Assembly (NCBI GenBank): GCA_002392325.1
Contig: DGGS01000051.1
Location: forward strand, 1-24,044
Origin: Bacteroidales bacterium UBA3868
Lineage (GTDB): Bacteria > Bacteroidota > Bacteroidia > Bacteroidales > WCHB1-69
Direction: 5' to 3'
Length of the DNA stretch: 24,044 nt
Under the pieces are notes generated by a model, which saw only the letters and a program-made list of their open reading frames with translations, had not been told where the DNA came from and did no database searches. Positions 1-9,475 of the stretch are shown in pieces (position 1 is the first letter of the stretch; each line of letters starts with the position of its first letter). Position numbers and translations under genes: made by a program.

Positions 1-906
1 AAGATTTTCACTTGGGCTATGGATTTGGCGCAACAATATAAGTTGCAGGATGAGGACAGAACGGGCTGGTACAACTTCCGCCACTGGTGGGCTGATAAGT
101 TGATTTACAGAAAGATCCGTAACAATGTGGGAGGAAACTTCGACATCGTGGTGTCGGGTGCCGCCAGCATACAACCCAAGTTGGCCGCTTTCTTCTCCGC
201 CATCGGTATGCCGGTTTTTGAGGGTTATGGTGCCACGGAGACTTCTCCCGTGATTGCCGTGAGCTGTCGCGAGCGCAACGGCCGTGAGGTGGGTACCGTT
301 GGTTTCCCGTTGCCGGGCGTCGAAGTGCGCATCTCCGACAGTGGCGAAATTCTCTGCCGCGGCCACAATGTGATGATGGGATACTACAAGGCACCGGATC
401 TTACCGCTCAGGTGATTGACGACGAGGGTTGGTATCACACTGGTGACACGGGTAAGTTCACCCAGTTCGGCCAAGTGGTCATCACGGGCCGTATCAAGAG
501 TTTGTTCAAGACTTCCTTCGGCAAATATGTGAACCCGCAAATTATTGAAGAGAAATTCTGCGAGTCTCCATTCATTGAGAATATGGTTGTGGTGGGCGAG
601 AATCAGAAATTCGCTGCCGCTATCATCTCTCCCGACTTTGAATATCTGAAGTCATGGTGCCGCCAGAACAATATTGCTTGCGAAAACAATGAGGAGATGG
701 TGAAGAACAGTGAGGTGAACAGAGTGTTCGCCCAGGAAATTGCCAAGTACAATCCGCTCTTCGGCGCTGCCGAGCAAATCAAGAAGTTCGAGATTGTGCC
801 CGAGGCCTGGACCCAGCAGAACAACATTCTGACCCCGACGTTGAAGGTGAAACGCTTTATCGTTCAAGAAAAATACAAACACCTGATTGACGGGATTTAC
901 AAATAA
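1..906 (+). CDS. Long-chain fatty acid--CoA ligase, AMP-forming (C-terminal part, 5' truncated)
   Basis: The reading frame is open from base 1, so the gene begins outside the window and about 300 C-terminal residues remain. Adenylate-forming core motifs are visible in order: the GYGATETSP substrate/ATP loop, YHTGD with the ribose-binding Asp, the hinge stretch GRIKSLFKTSFGKYV, and LTPTLKVKR near the end, which carries the Lys expected in the C-terminal lid domain. This arrangement and the long C-terminal tail match the FadD15-like long-chain acyl-CoA synthetases common in Bacteroidota. By family, the enzyme activates a free fatty acid with ATP to an acyl-AMP and then to acyl-CoA, in the cytoplasm or at the inner membrane. 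A strong hairpin follows the TAA stop, so it is probably the last gene of its transcript. The ATG at 19 is internal, not the start. Chain-length specificity cannot be read from the sequence. Confidence 0.9.
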   Translation, partial: KIFTWAMDLAQQYKLQDEDRTGWYNFRHWWADKLIYRKIRNNVGGNFDIVVSGAASIQPKLAAFFSAIGMPVFEGYGATETSPVIAVSCRERNGREVGTVGFPLPGVEVRISDSGEILCRGHNVMMGYYKAPDLTAQVIDDEGWYHTGDTGKFTQFGQVVITGRIKSLFKTSFGKYVNPQIIEEKFCESPFIENMVVVGENQKFAAAIISPDFEYLKSWCRQNNIACENNEEMVKNSEVNRVFAQEIAKYNPLFGAAEQIKKFEIVPEAWTQQNNILTPTLKVKRFIVQEKYKHLIDGIYK

Positions 907-924
907 TATCCCGATAGAATCAGC

Positions 925-993
925 AAGGAGCGGGGATCGGTTGCCGATGATGGATTTTTAGTCCAAATCGCCAACCGTTCCTCGTTCTTTTTT
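925..993 (+). terminator. Long imperfect hairpin with T-run, likely terminator of the acyl-CoA ligase gene
   Basis: Bases 925-943 pair with 972-990 over 19 positions with one T-T mismatch and a few G-T pairs. Inside, 945-948 pairs with 967-970 and 951-954 with 962-965 around the loop 955-961. A run of T (988-993) follows directly. The length is unusual for a simple terminator, and the ruvA -7 element starts only three bases after the T-run. Confidence 0.7.
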
Positions 994-995
994 AG

Positions 996-1003
996 TATCT
1001 TTG
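996..1003 (+). promoter_or_regulatory. Bacteroidota -7 promoter element for ruvA-sprA
   Basis: TATCTTTG matches the Bacteroidota -7 consensus TAnnTTTG exactly and lies 20 bases before the ruvA ATG. No clear -33 TTTG is present at the right distance, and that region is taken up by the 3' arm of the upstream hairpin. Confidence 0.65.
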
Positions 1004-1023
1004 CCGCCTTTTAAAACCAACCT

Positions 1024-1617
1024 ATGATCAGTTACATAAAAGGGAAATTAATAGAGAAAAATCCAGCGTATGTTGTGATTGAAACCGCCGGTGGCGTTGG
1101 CTTTTACATCAACATCTCCCTGGCCACATTTTCCAAATTAAAAGACGAAAATGAGGAGATAAAACTTCTTACCTACTTTATCGTAAAAGAAGATGCCCAG
1201 ATTTTGTATGGTTTTATGGAAGAAGAGGAGCGGGATTTGTTCAAATTGCTGCTCACGGTGAATGGCATCGGACCGAACACCGCAAGGTTGATCCTGTCTT
1301 CCATGAGCGTGGGTGAGGTGTTGAACGCCATTGCCACAGAGGATGTCAAGGCCATCCAGTCTGTGAAAGGCATCGGAGCGAAGACCGCCCAGCGCGTCAT
1401 TGTGGAGTTGAAAGACAAGGCAAAGAAAGCGGATTGGGCAGGCACAGCAAAAATTTCAGTTTCGTACAATAATAACAAATATGAAGCGTTATCTGCTTTA
1501 ATTGCTTTAGGTTTTCCCAAGGCCGGTGCCGAATCGGTGTTGGATAAGATAATCAAAGCGGAAGGAATTAATTTAACAGTGGAAGAACTCATTAAGAGAG
1601 CGTTAAAACTATTATAG
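1024..1617 (+). CDS. ruvA: Holliday junction branch migration complex subunit RuvA
   Basis: The product has 197 residues, normal for RuvA. Residues 1-63 have the character of the N-terminal OB-fold that contacts the junction (start MISYIKGKL). Two helix-hairpin-helix motifs follow, with GIG at about 81-83 and again at 116-118 (VKGIGAKTAQRVI). The last 45 or so residues, after a flexible linker, resemble domain III (ALSALIALGF...), which binds RuvB. RuvA tetramers recognise four-way junctions and load the RuvB motor for branch migration in recombinational repair. The ATG lies 20 bases after a TATCTTTG element. sprA begins 13 bases after the stop, so the two are probably cotranscribed. From general knowledge, ruvA-sprA adjacency recurs in Bacteroidota. 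No ruvB or ruvC is in the window. Confidence 0.97.
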   Translation: MISYIKGKLIEKNPAYVVIETAGGVGFYINISLATFSKLKDENEEIKLLTYFIVKEDAQILYGFMEEEERDLFKLLLTVNGIGPNTARLILSSMSVGEVLNAIATEDVKAIQSVKGIGAKTAQRVIVELKDKAKKADWAGTAKISVSYNNNKYEALSALIALGFPKAGAESVLDKIIKAEGINLTVEELIKRALKLL

Positions 1618-1630
1618 TACTGAAAGTCAA

Positions 1631-4600
1631 TTGAGAACGACAATTAACAAAAACAATATATACGCTTTTATAGTGACCGTTGTGTTGTGTCTCACTGGTG
1701 TGTGGGCGCACGCGTCGGTTGCTCCTATACACCCAGCGGCGCTTCATGATTACAGTTGGCCGACAACAAACCTGATGCCTCCGGATACGGATCCGCCATT
1801 GGTGCCCAAACCAGACAACAATCCTCTTAATCAGTCTTTTACCAGTCCATTCTCCCTGCAAAACCCGCCCGGAATTGGAACGGTGATCAATTATGATCCG
1901 AATACCAACACATACAACTTCCAGTATATGACTGGAAATACGCCATTTGGTCCCGGTGCCTATATGGATGTGAATGAGTATATTGACTATGATTTGCAGA
2001 AAAGCATCAATGACTATTGGCATAATCACAGCAGCAGTTATTCGGGCGGCAACCGCCGTGGTGGCGGTCTGATTCCCGAATTGCATGTGGGCGGTGATAT
2101 CTTTGAGAGCATTTTCGGAAGCAATACGATTGATATCCGGCCTTCCGGCAATGTGGAGCTGAAATTTGGATTCAAATATGTCCAAAACGACAACTATTCG
2201 CTTCCGGTGAAGAACCGTAAAGTGCCCACGTTCCTTTTCGATGAGGACATTCAATTGAACCTGATTGCGAAAATCGGTGACAAGATCGAGTTTAACCTGA
2301 ACTATACTACGGATGAACTGACCTTGGACAACAACATGGACAAGATCAAGTTGAAGTATGCCGGCAAGGAGGATGATATTTTGCAACTTGTTGAGTTTGG
2401 TAATGTTACATTGCCTCTCAACAGTACTTTGATTACCGGAAGCCAGAGTTTGTTTGGTGTGAAAACCCAATTGAAATTCGGTAATTTGATGGTTACCGCT
2501 GTGGCTTCGCAAAAGAACAGCACTTCAGAAACCGTGACCATTACCGGTGGGGCTGAGGAGAACGAGTTCTACTTCCGTGCGGACGAGTATGAGGAGAACA
2601 AGCACTTCTTCCTGGGCCAGTTCTTCCGTGACCATTACAATGAGTATTTGAGTACGCTACCTCTGGTGGGTTCTCCTATCGTCATTACCAAAATCGAGGT
2701 TTGGCGTACCACTGTGGGTGCCGCCACTACCAATAACCGTAATATTGTGGCATTCACGGATTTAGGAGAGGCTGACCCCGAGTTCCAAGCTCTTTCCTAT
2801 AACCCGATGTACAGCGGTGGACAGTATCCGGACAACCAGATAAACAATCTGAACATGTTCGTTGACACCTCTATGATACGCAACATCTCCACCGTGAGCA
2901 ACAATCTGCAATCGTTGGGTTTCAAAGCTGGTGTTAATTACGAAAAGGTGGAGAATGCCCGATTGCTGTCACCCAGTGAATATACCTTCAACTCCAAGTT
3001 GGGCTTCATTTCCCTGAACTCTGCGCTTAGTTCTGACCAGGTGCTGGCTGTGGCATTCCAATATACGGTCATCGGCGACACCACGGTGTATCAAGTGGGT
3101 GAGTTCTCAAACGAGGTTTCTTCCCCGAACTGTATTCGGGTGAAACTGTTGAAGAGCACCACCTTGAATACCAAGTCACCGCTTTGGAAATTGATGATGA
3201 AGAATGTGTACAACCTTTCCGCGTACCAGGTTTCCTCCGACAAGTTCCGTTTGAATGTGTTATATACGGGTGATTCTGACGGTATTGCCAATGGTTTCTT
3301 CACACAAGGTAAGAATAAAGGCATTTCGTTGATCAAATTGATGGGCTTAGACCGGTTGAACCAGCAGCAGGATCCGAGTCCGGATGGAATTTTCGACTTT
3401 TTGGATGGCGCGCAAACAACGGGTGGTACCATCAACGCCTCAAACGGCAGAATCTTCTTCCCGACGGTGGAACCGTTTGGCAAGGATTTGCGGGCGATTT
3501 TTGATGAGGATGAGCAAGAGCTGGCATCCCTTTATGCTTTTGACTCGTTGTACACCATGACCAAAACCATGGCGCAGCAGATTACCAATAAGAACAAATA
3601 TTATCTGGAAGGCAGTTACCGTTCATCCTACGGTTCCGAATATCACCTGAACACGACCAATATTGCCCAAGGGTCAGTGCGTGTTACAGCAGGCGGCATA
3701 ACCCTTACCGAGAATGTGGACTTTACGGTAAATTATGACATGGGTACCGTGACCATTCTCAATCAGGGTATTTTGGCGTCCGGCACGCCGATCTCCATAT
3801 CGGTGGAAAATGACAACGACTTCGCCGCCACCCATCAGACGATGTTCGGTGTGAATTTCGACTATATGTTCTCCAAAGATTTCACTGTGGGTGCCACCTT
3901 GTTGAATCTGCGCGAGAAACCGGTCACGAACAAGGTCAATTATGGCGACGAGCCCATCAACAATCTGGTGTGGGGCATGAACTTCGCCTACAAGACGGAA
4001 ACGCCGTTTATCACTAAGATGATTGACAAGTTGACATTCCACAGTACAACTACCCAGTCATTCTTGAACATGGAGGGTGAGTTTGCCCATTTCGTGCCCG
4101 GTCACTCCAGGGTTATCGGTAAGAAAGGAACCACTTATATTGATGATTTCGAGGGGTCCAAATCTACCATTGACCTCACTACAATGTCCAATTGGGTGCT
4201 GGCTTCCACCCCGCAAGGCCAACCCGACATTTTCCCGGAAGCGCAAGGAACCAGCGTGTCGGACAATGCGCGCAGAAAACTGGCTTACGGTTACAACCGC
4301 GCCCGTTTGGCTTGGTATATCATCGACCCTCTGTTCTATAACCGCAACAACGCCACACCGAAAAATCTGACGGCTGAAGATCTTTCCAAACCGTATGCGC
4401 GTGCGGTTTATGAGCCCGAATTGTTCCCCTATAAGCAGAATTCCGGAACCACTGCCCTTTCCACTCAGATGACTGTGTTTAACTTGGCGTTCTATCCTGA
4501 AGAAAGAGGACCTTATAACTATGATGTGAAAGGTTATGAAGGTTTTTCCAAAGGTCTTAACGAAGACGGTTCCCTGGTGGACCCGAAATCGCGCTGGGGC

Positions 4601-7600
4601 GGTATCATGCGCAAATTCGACAATACGGATTTTGAATCTTCCAACTATGAATATATCGAGTTCTGGATGATGGACCCGTTTATCGATAATCCGGAACATA
4701 AAGGCGGAAAACTCTATTTCAACTTGGGTGACATCTCCGAGGATGTGCTCCGCGATGGTGTCAAATTTTTCGAAAACGGTTTGCCTGAAGATGGTTCCGA
4801 CGACAATGTGGAATTCACGGTTTGGGGTCGTGTGCCGACTACCCAGCTGATTGTCAATGCTTTCAGTCCACAAGAGGAGGCACGCTTATACCAGGATGTG
4901 GGTTTTGACGGATTGCAGGATTCCCGTGAGCGTGATCATTTTGATGACAAATACATTCAGCAGGTTGCCAACGAGTTCGGAGTGGCTTCCCAGGCATACC
5001 AGAACGCATATAATGACCCATCAGGCGATAACTACCACTATTTCCGCGGCACAGACTACGACAATAATGATTTGAAGGTGGTGGAGCGCTACAAATATTT
5101 TAACAATACCGAAGGCAACTCCCCGACCGACGCGCAAAGTCCGGAGTCATATCCCACAGCGGCCACACAATTGCCGAACCTTGAGGATATGAATAACGAC
5201 AATACGCTGAGTGAGGAAGAGAAATATTATCAATATGTGATTGACCTCTCCCCGGAAAAAATGGTGGTGGGCGAAAACTACATCAACGATGTGTTTGAAG
5301 CCGTTCCCGACCAACTTCCCGATGGATCCCGTCCTGTGACCAAGTGGTATCAGTTCCGTATTCCCATTCACAATCCTGATAAGGTGGTGAATGGAATCTC
5401 CGGTTTTAACTCCATACGATTCCTGCGTGTCTTTATGCGTGAATTTGAGGAGCCGATTGTGTGCCGTTTGGCCACATTTGAACTGGTTCGCGGCGATTGG
5501 AGAACCTATAACCTCAGTTTGCAGGAGGAGGGTGACTATCTGCCCACCCAGGGCGACGGTGAGGGCTCTTTCTATGTGGGAACCGTCAGCTATGAGGAGA
5601 ACGCCAACCGTACCCCGATCCCGTATGTGCTCCCTCCGGGCATAGAACGCGAAACATTGAACGGTATTACCTTGTATCAGATTAATGAGCAGGCATTGTC
5701 TATGAAAGCGGTGGAACTGCCCGATGGTGACGCCAGAGCGGTTTATAAGAACACCAGCTATGACCTTCGCCAGTTCAACAACTTGCAGATGTTCGTACAT
5801 GCTGAGGATGTGTACAGCTCCGGTGATCTGAAAAAAGGCGATGTGACTTGCTTTGTCCGTTTGGGTTCCGACTATACCGAAAACTACTATGAGTATGAAA
5901 TGCCGGTTGAAATCACCCCGTGGTCAGTGGGCAAGGACACTAATGCCATTTGGCCGGAGGCAAACCGCATGTTTGTCCATCTGGACTCTTTAGTGGCATT
6001 GAAGCAGGAACGTAATGTGGCCGTCCGTAGGGGCAATCACTTGGGCAACCAGGTGCCTTATTCCAGAATATTGGATAACAACAATAAGATGACCGTGGTG
6101 GGTGTGCCTAACTTGGCGGAAGTCACCACGATTATGATAGGTATCCGAAATCCGAAGAAACAGACCTTGAATGACCAGGATGACATGTTGCCGAAGTCGG
6201 TGGAAATGTGGATCAACGAACTCCGTCTTTGCGGGTTCGATGATAGGCAGGGTTTTGCCGCCACCATGCGCGCTCGACTCAATCTGGCCGATGTAGGCGA
6301 CCTGACCGTGTCAGGCACCTATTCCACGCCTGGATTCGGTAGCATTGAGCAGTCGGTGACCGAACGCTCAATGGAGACCAAGTATAATCTGGACATCGCC
6401 ACGAATATCGATGGTGGAAAGATCCTGTTCCCTGAGAAGTGGAACATTAAGATACCATTGCATTACGACTACTCACTGGGCGTGAGCCAGCCGGAATACA
6501 ATCCGCTGAATCCCGATGTGAAATTGAAGGATGACTTGGCAACCTATGAAACGGCAGCCGAGCGCGATTCCATACGCTATCTGACCAATGCGTTCACGCA
6601 ACGCCAGAATGTGAACTTGATGAATGTGCGTAAGGAGCGTAACCTTGATGGTGGAAAACTCAAGATGCACCCTTGGGATATTGAAAACCTGGATTTGTCT
6701 TACTCGTATTCCGAACTCAAACAGCGAGACGAGGATTTGGAACTGAATAATGAGTTTATCCATCATGGTGAGATCGGTTATACTTTCAGTACCAATCCGA
6801 AAAACTTCCGTCCGTTCAACAAGATTAAGTGGATGAAGTCAAAATGGCTCCAGTTGATTCGTGATTTCAACATTACACCTATGCCCAAGAATGTTACGAT
6901 CCGCACATCGTTGCACCGTGACATGCAGGAGTTCAAATATCGTCCCAAGAGCCGTGGAAACATCATTGTAGATACGAGTTTTGTGAAATCGTTCAACTGG
7001 ACCCGTAACTATGCTTTGAGTTGGGATATTTTCCAAAGTTTGAAATTGGAATATCGCGCAGACGCCTCTGCCCGTATTGACGAACCGGACGGTTTGATTG
7101 ACACACGCGTGAAGAAGGATTCTGTATGGCATTGCCTCGGACGGGGTGGCCGTACCACCGATTTCCGACAGACCTTCACCGGAACTTATCAGATTCCGAT
7201 CAATAAGATCCCATTGTTCAAATGGATAACCGCTAATGTGCGCTATAATTCTAATTATCAGTACACAGCTTCCGCCCTCTCCCTCGCTTATCTCGGAAAT
7301 ACGATTCAAAACTCCAATTCGCTTCAGGGTAACGCTTCTGTGAACTTTGTTACCTTATACAATACGATTCCCTATCTGAAGAAAGTGAACCAGGGCAGCC
7401 AGCAGAACAACAACCGTAATAGAGGGTCCAAGACCGCAAACGACAATAAGCGTGGCAGTAAGGAGCAGGATGATGAAAACACCACAGCAAAGGATTCATT
7501 GAAAGAGAAACCCAATTACGGCAAGATTATTCTTGACGGTACGCTCCGTTTCCTGATGATGGTGAGGAATGTGTCGGTCAACTATTCCCAAGGCAATGGA

Positions 7601-8878
7601 ACAACCTTGCCGGGATATATGGGAACACCCAATATGTTTGGTATCGATTTCACCAACAGTTCGCCTGGCTTCTTGTTCGTGTTTGGCGGACAACCCGATG
7701 TGCAGGCCTTGGGTGCGCACGGACATTGGCTGACTACTGACTCGCTGATGAATACCGCATATCAGCGGACTCATAATGAAGTGCTGAACATTCGCGCCTC
7801 TATTGAACCGTTCAAGAATTTCAGGATAGATGTGTCCGCAAACCGTAATTTCACCCAGAATTTCTCCGAGTATTTCCATGTGGATGAGGCAGGGAATATC
7901 TCCCACTACACTCCGCAACGCAATGGCGCGTTTAGCATGACTTATTGCGGTTTGAAAACTTTCTTCGCCGACCACGAGGTGCTGTTTGACAACTTCAAGG
8001 ATGTGCGTTTGCAATTGGCAGAACGCCTGGCGGCGGATGATCCCCGAACAGATGGTACCGTCAATCCAGAAAACGGGTTCCCGGATGGTTATAGCGGAGT
8101 GGCGCAGGATGTGCTCATGAATTCATTCTTCACGGCCTATATGGGCAAGGACGCTACCAAAATGGATATCTCAACGCCTTTCTTGAAGATACCGCTGCCT
8201 AACTGGCGCCTCAATTATAACGGATTCTCCAAAATCAAAGGCGTGGATAAAGTGTTCCAGAGCTTGTCTTTGATCCATAATTACACCTGTACTTATCAAG
8301 TGGGCAGTTATGCAACCAATGTGTCCTACAAGGAAGGTGGCGACGCGCGTAATGCGTTGGGCGACTTTATGCCTCAATATGAAATCAACCAAATTGCCAT
8401 TTCGGAACAGTTCGGTCCGCTTATCGGTTTCGATATGACCTTGAAAAACAGCATGCTGCTGAAGGTGGAATACAAGCAATCCAGAAATATTGCTTTGAGT
8501 TTCGCAAATAACCAGATTACGGAAACCACTGCCAAGGAACTTTCCGTGTCGGGAGGTTACCGATTCAAAGATTTGAAACTTGGTCTCGTGTTCTCGGGTG
8601 TTAAACGTCAGTTTGTCAGCGACTTGAATCTCACCGCAGGTGTGGGTATTAAGGACAATATGACCATTCTTCGTAAGATTGAGGGCGAGGATTTGAGCCA
8701 GGTTACCTCAGGTTTGCTAAATGTGACGATTAATGTTGCCGCAGAGTATCAGTTCAGTCAAATGGTGGGTTTGAAATTCTTCTATGACCATACTATTAAC
8801 CGTCCGCATATTCAAAATCAATACAATAATATGAATTTTGAAACGGGTATTGCGATAACATTGATGCTCACTCAATAA
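1631..8878 (+). CDS. sprA: Type IX secretion system outer-membrane translocon SprA (Sov)
   Basis: The protein has 2415 residues, close to the roughly 2400 of Flavobacterium SprA. The start is TTG at 1631; no in-frame ATG lies between it and the ruvA stop, and the N-terminus it gives is a clear signal peptide (residues 1-28, ending AHA before Ser29). Family-like stretches include GNVTLPLNSTLITGSQSLFG near residue 260 and YIDDFEGSKSTIDL near 840. The remainder is aromatic, Asn/Tyr-rich alternating sequence expected of a very large outer-membrane beta-barrel. In Flavobacterium johnsoniae SprA forms a 36-strand barrel through which folded T9SS cargo crosses the outer membrane; Sov is the Porphyromonas counterpart. 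A charged Asn/Lys/Asp-rich segment at about residues 1921-1962 looks disordered and separates barrel-like regions. Expression probably depends on the ruvA promoter. No other T9SS component or obvious CTD-bearing cargo is in the window. Confidence 0.97.
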   Translation: MRTTINKNNIYAFIVTVVLCLTGVWAHASVAPIHPAALHDYSWPTTNLMPPDTDPPLVPKPDNNPLNQSFTSPFSLQNPPGIGTVINYDPNTNTYNFQYMTGNTPFGPGAYMDVNEYIDYDLQKSINDYWHNHSSSYSGGNRRGGGLIPELHVGGDIFESIFGSNTIDIRPSGNVELKFGFKYVQNDNYSLPVKNRKVPTFLFDEDIQLNLIAKIGDKIEFNLNYTTDELTLDNNMDKIKLKYAGKEDDILQLVEFGNVTLPLNSTLITGSQSLFGVKTQLKFGNLMVTAVASQKNSTSETVTITGGAEENEFYFRADEYEENKHFFLGQFFRDHYNEYLSTLPLVGSPIVITKIEVWRTTVGAATTNNRNIVAFTDLGEADPEFQALSYNPMYSGGQYPDNQINNLNMFVDTSMIRNISTVSNNLQSLGFKAGVNYEKVENARLLSPSEYTFNSKLGFISLNSALSSDQVLAVAFQYTVIGDTTVYQVGEFSNEVSSPNCIRVKLLKSTTLNTKSPLWKLMMKNVYNLSAYQVSSDKFRLNVLYTGDSDGIANGFFTQGKNKGISLIKLMGLDRLNQQQDPSPDGIFDFLDGAQTTGGTINASNGRIFFPTVEPFGKDLRAIFDEDEQELASLYAFDSLYTMTKTMAQQITNKNKYYLEGSYRSSYGSEYHLNTTNIAQGSVRVTAGGITLTENVDFTVNYDMGTVTILNQGILASGTPISISVENDNDFAATHQTMFGVNFDYMFSKDFTVGATLLNLREKPVTNKVNYGDEPINNLVWGMNFAYKTETPFITKMIDKLTFHSTTTQSFLNMEGEFAHFVPGHSRVIGKKGTTYIDDFEGSKSTIDLTTMSNWVLASTPQGQPDIFPEAQGTSVSDNARRKLAYGYNRARLAWYIIDPLFYNRNNATPKNLTAEDLSKPYARAVYEPELFPYKQNSGTTALSTQMTVFNLAFYPEERGPYNYDVKGYEGFSKGLNEDGSLVDPKSRWGGIMRKFDNTDFESSNYEYIEFWMMDPFIDNPEHKGGKLYFNLGDISEDVLRDGVKFFENGLPEDGSDDNVEFTVWGRVPTTQLIVNAFSPQEEARLYQDVGFDGLQDSRERDHFDDKYIQQVANEFGVASQAYQNAYNDPSGDNYHYFRGTDYDNNDLKVVERYKYFNNTEGNSPTDAQSPESYPTAATQLPNLEDMNNDNTLSEEEKYYQYVIDLSPEKMVVGENYINDVFEAVPDQLPDGSRPVTKWYQFRIPIHNPDKVVNGISGFNSIRFLRVFMREFEEPIVCRLATFELVRGDWRTYNLSLQEEGDYLPTQGDGEGSFYVGTVSYEENANRTPIPYVLPPGIERETLNGITLYQINEQALSMKAVELPDGDARAVYKNTSYDLRQFNNLQMFVHAEDVYSSGDLKKGDVTCFVRLGSDYTENYYEYEMPVEITPWSVGKDTNAIWPEANRMFVHLDSLVALKQERNVAVRRGNHLGNQVPYSRILDNNNKMTVVGVPNLAEVTTIMIGIRNPKKQTLNDQDDMLPKSVEMWINELRLCGFDDRQGFAATMRARLNLADVGDLTVSGTYSTPGFGSIEQSVTERSMETKYNLDIATNIDGGKILFPEKWNIKIPLHYDYSLGVSQPEYNPLNPDVKLKDDLATYETAAERDSIRYLTNAFTQRQNVNLMNVRKERNLDGGKLKMHPWDIENLDLSYSYSELKQRDEDLELNNEFIHHGEIGYTFSTNPKNFRPFNKIKWMKSKWLQLIRDFNITPMPKNVTIRTSLHRDMQEFKYRPKSRGNIIVDTSFVKSFNWTRNYALSWDIFQSLKLEYRADASARIDEPDGLIDTRVKKDSVWHCLGRGGRTTDFRQTFTGTYQIPINKIPLFKWITANVRYNSNYQYTASALSLAYLGNTIQNSNSLQGNASVNFVTLYNTIPYLKKVNQGSQQNNNRNRGSKTANDNKRGSKEQDDENTTAKDSLKEKPNYGKIILDGTLRFLMMVRNVSVNYSQGNGTTLPGYMGTPNMFGIDFTNSSPGFLFVFGGQPDVQALGAHGHWLTTDSLMNTAYQRTHNEVLNIRASIEPFKNFRIDVSANRNFTQNFSEYFHVDEAGNISHYTPQRNGAFSMTYCGLKTFFADHEVLFDNFKDVRLQLAERLAADDPRTDGTVNPENGFPDGYSGVAQDVLMNSFFTAYMGKDATKMDISTPFLKIPLPNWRLNYNGFSKIKGVDKVFQSLSLIHNYTCTYQVGSYATNVSYKEGGDARNALGDFMPQYEINQIAISEQFGPLIGFDMTLKNSMLLKVEYKQSRNIALSFANNQITETTAKELSVSGGYRFKDLKLGLVFSGVKRQFVSDLNLTAGVGIKDNMTILRKIEGEDLSQVTSGLLNVTINVAAEYQFSQMVGLKFFYDHTINRPHIQNQYNNMNFETGIAITLMLTQ

Positions 8879-8887
8879 TTTTTTTAT

Positions 8888-8895
8888 TATCTTTG
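8888..8895 (+). promoter_or_regulatory. -7 promoter element of the small lipoprotein gene
   Basis: TATCTTTG at this position is an exact TAnnTTTG match just after the sprA stop. A possible -33 TTG lies at 8861-8863 inside the end of sprA, with a somewhat long 24-base spacer. The element shows that an upstream in-frame TTG (8893) lies inside the promoter and is not the gene start. Confidence 0.65.
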
Positions 8896-8910
8896 CCGCC
8901 TCTAAATATT

Positions 8911-9390
8911 ATGAATATGAAAAAGTTCAGATTTTTATTACCGGTAGTCGCCGCTATGATCATGGTGATATGCTTTGTCCAATGCCAGAAGGAAAAACCA
9001 TTGGGATTCAAGATTACATGTTACTATGACGGCTCAAATGATTCCTTGATTTCCGATAAAGATAATGGCCATTTCTACATTGACACGACGAAATACCTCA
9101 TGTACGATTCTGTAAATGCAAGGTACAACTATTGTGATACGACGATGGCCAAGATACAAGGTAAAATCACAAAGGGCATTGCCTCCTTTGAAGGTATGAG
9201 ATATCCCGCTCTGTTGAGAGTGGTTCTCACGACAGACACCTTGGTCAATGAAGACAGCACTTCCTCCTGGATCTATTGTGACACCATCGAGTTGAAGGTG
9301 GATGAGGATAATGTGGTTAATATGAAGAATCCGGCGGACAACAATCCTGCTCAGGCCAAAGCCTACTTGAATAAGATTATCATCTTCTAG
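8911..9390 (+). CDS. Small putative lipoprotein, family not recognised
   Basis: I do not recognise the family. Starting at ATG 8911 the product has 159 residues; ATG 8917 (MKKFRFLL...) is equally plausible and gives 157. Both follow the TATCTTTG element. The N-terminus is a short basic stretch, a hydrophobic segment, then FVQC, with the Cys at residue 23 counted from the second Met. That fits a lipoprotein signal with an imperfect lipobox (Gln at -1). The residues after the Cys, QKEK, resemble the lipoprotein export signals described for surface lipoproteins of Bacteroidota, so surface exposure is possible. The mature part is rich in Asp, Thr and Tyr with short alternating hydrophobic stretches, suggesting a compact beta-rich domain. 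It sits between sprA and an envelope transglycosylase, which hints at an envelope role but does not prove one. Confidence 0.75.
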   Translation: MNMKKFRFLLPVVAAMIMVICFVQCQKEKPLGFKITCYYDGSNDSLISDKDNGHFYIDTTKYLMYDSVNARYNYCDTTMAKIQGKITKGIASFEGMRYPALLRVVLTTDTLVNEDSTSSWIYCDTIELKVDEDNVVNMKNPADNNPAQAKAYLNKIIIF

Positions 9391-9475
9391 TTTTTCATTT
9401 GCATTACTCAATATACTGCCCTGACTGCTTTTTTCTAATTGACGAAGTGGATGAAATAATGCTAAAAACATTATT

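Noticed and set aside
1592..2512. Minus-strand open frame of 306 codons opposite the start of sprA
   Set aside because: It is antisense to the conserved N-terminal part of SprA and resembles no known family.
8893..8910. Upstream TTG extension of the lipoprotein gene
   Set aside because: The TTG lies within the TATCTTTG promoter element, so it cannot be in the transcript.
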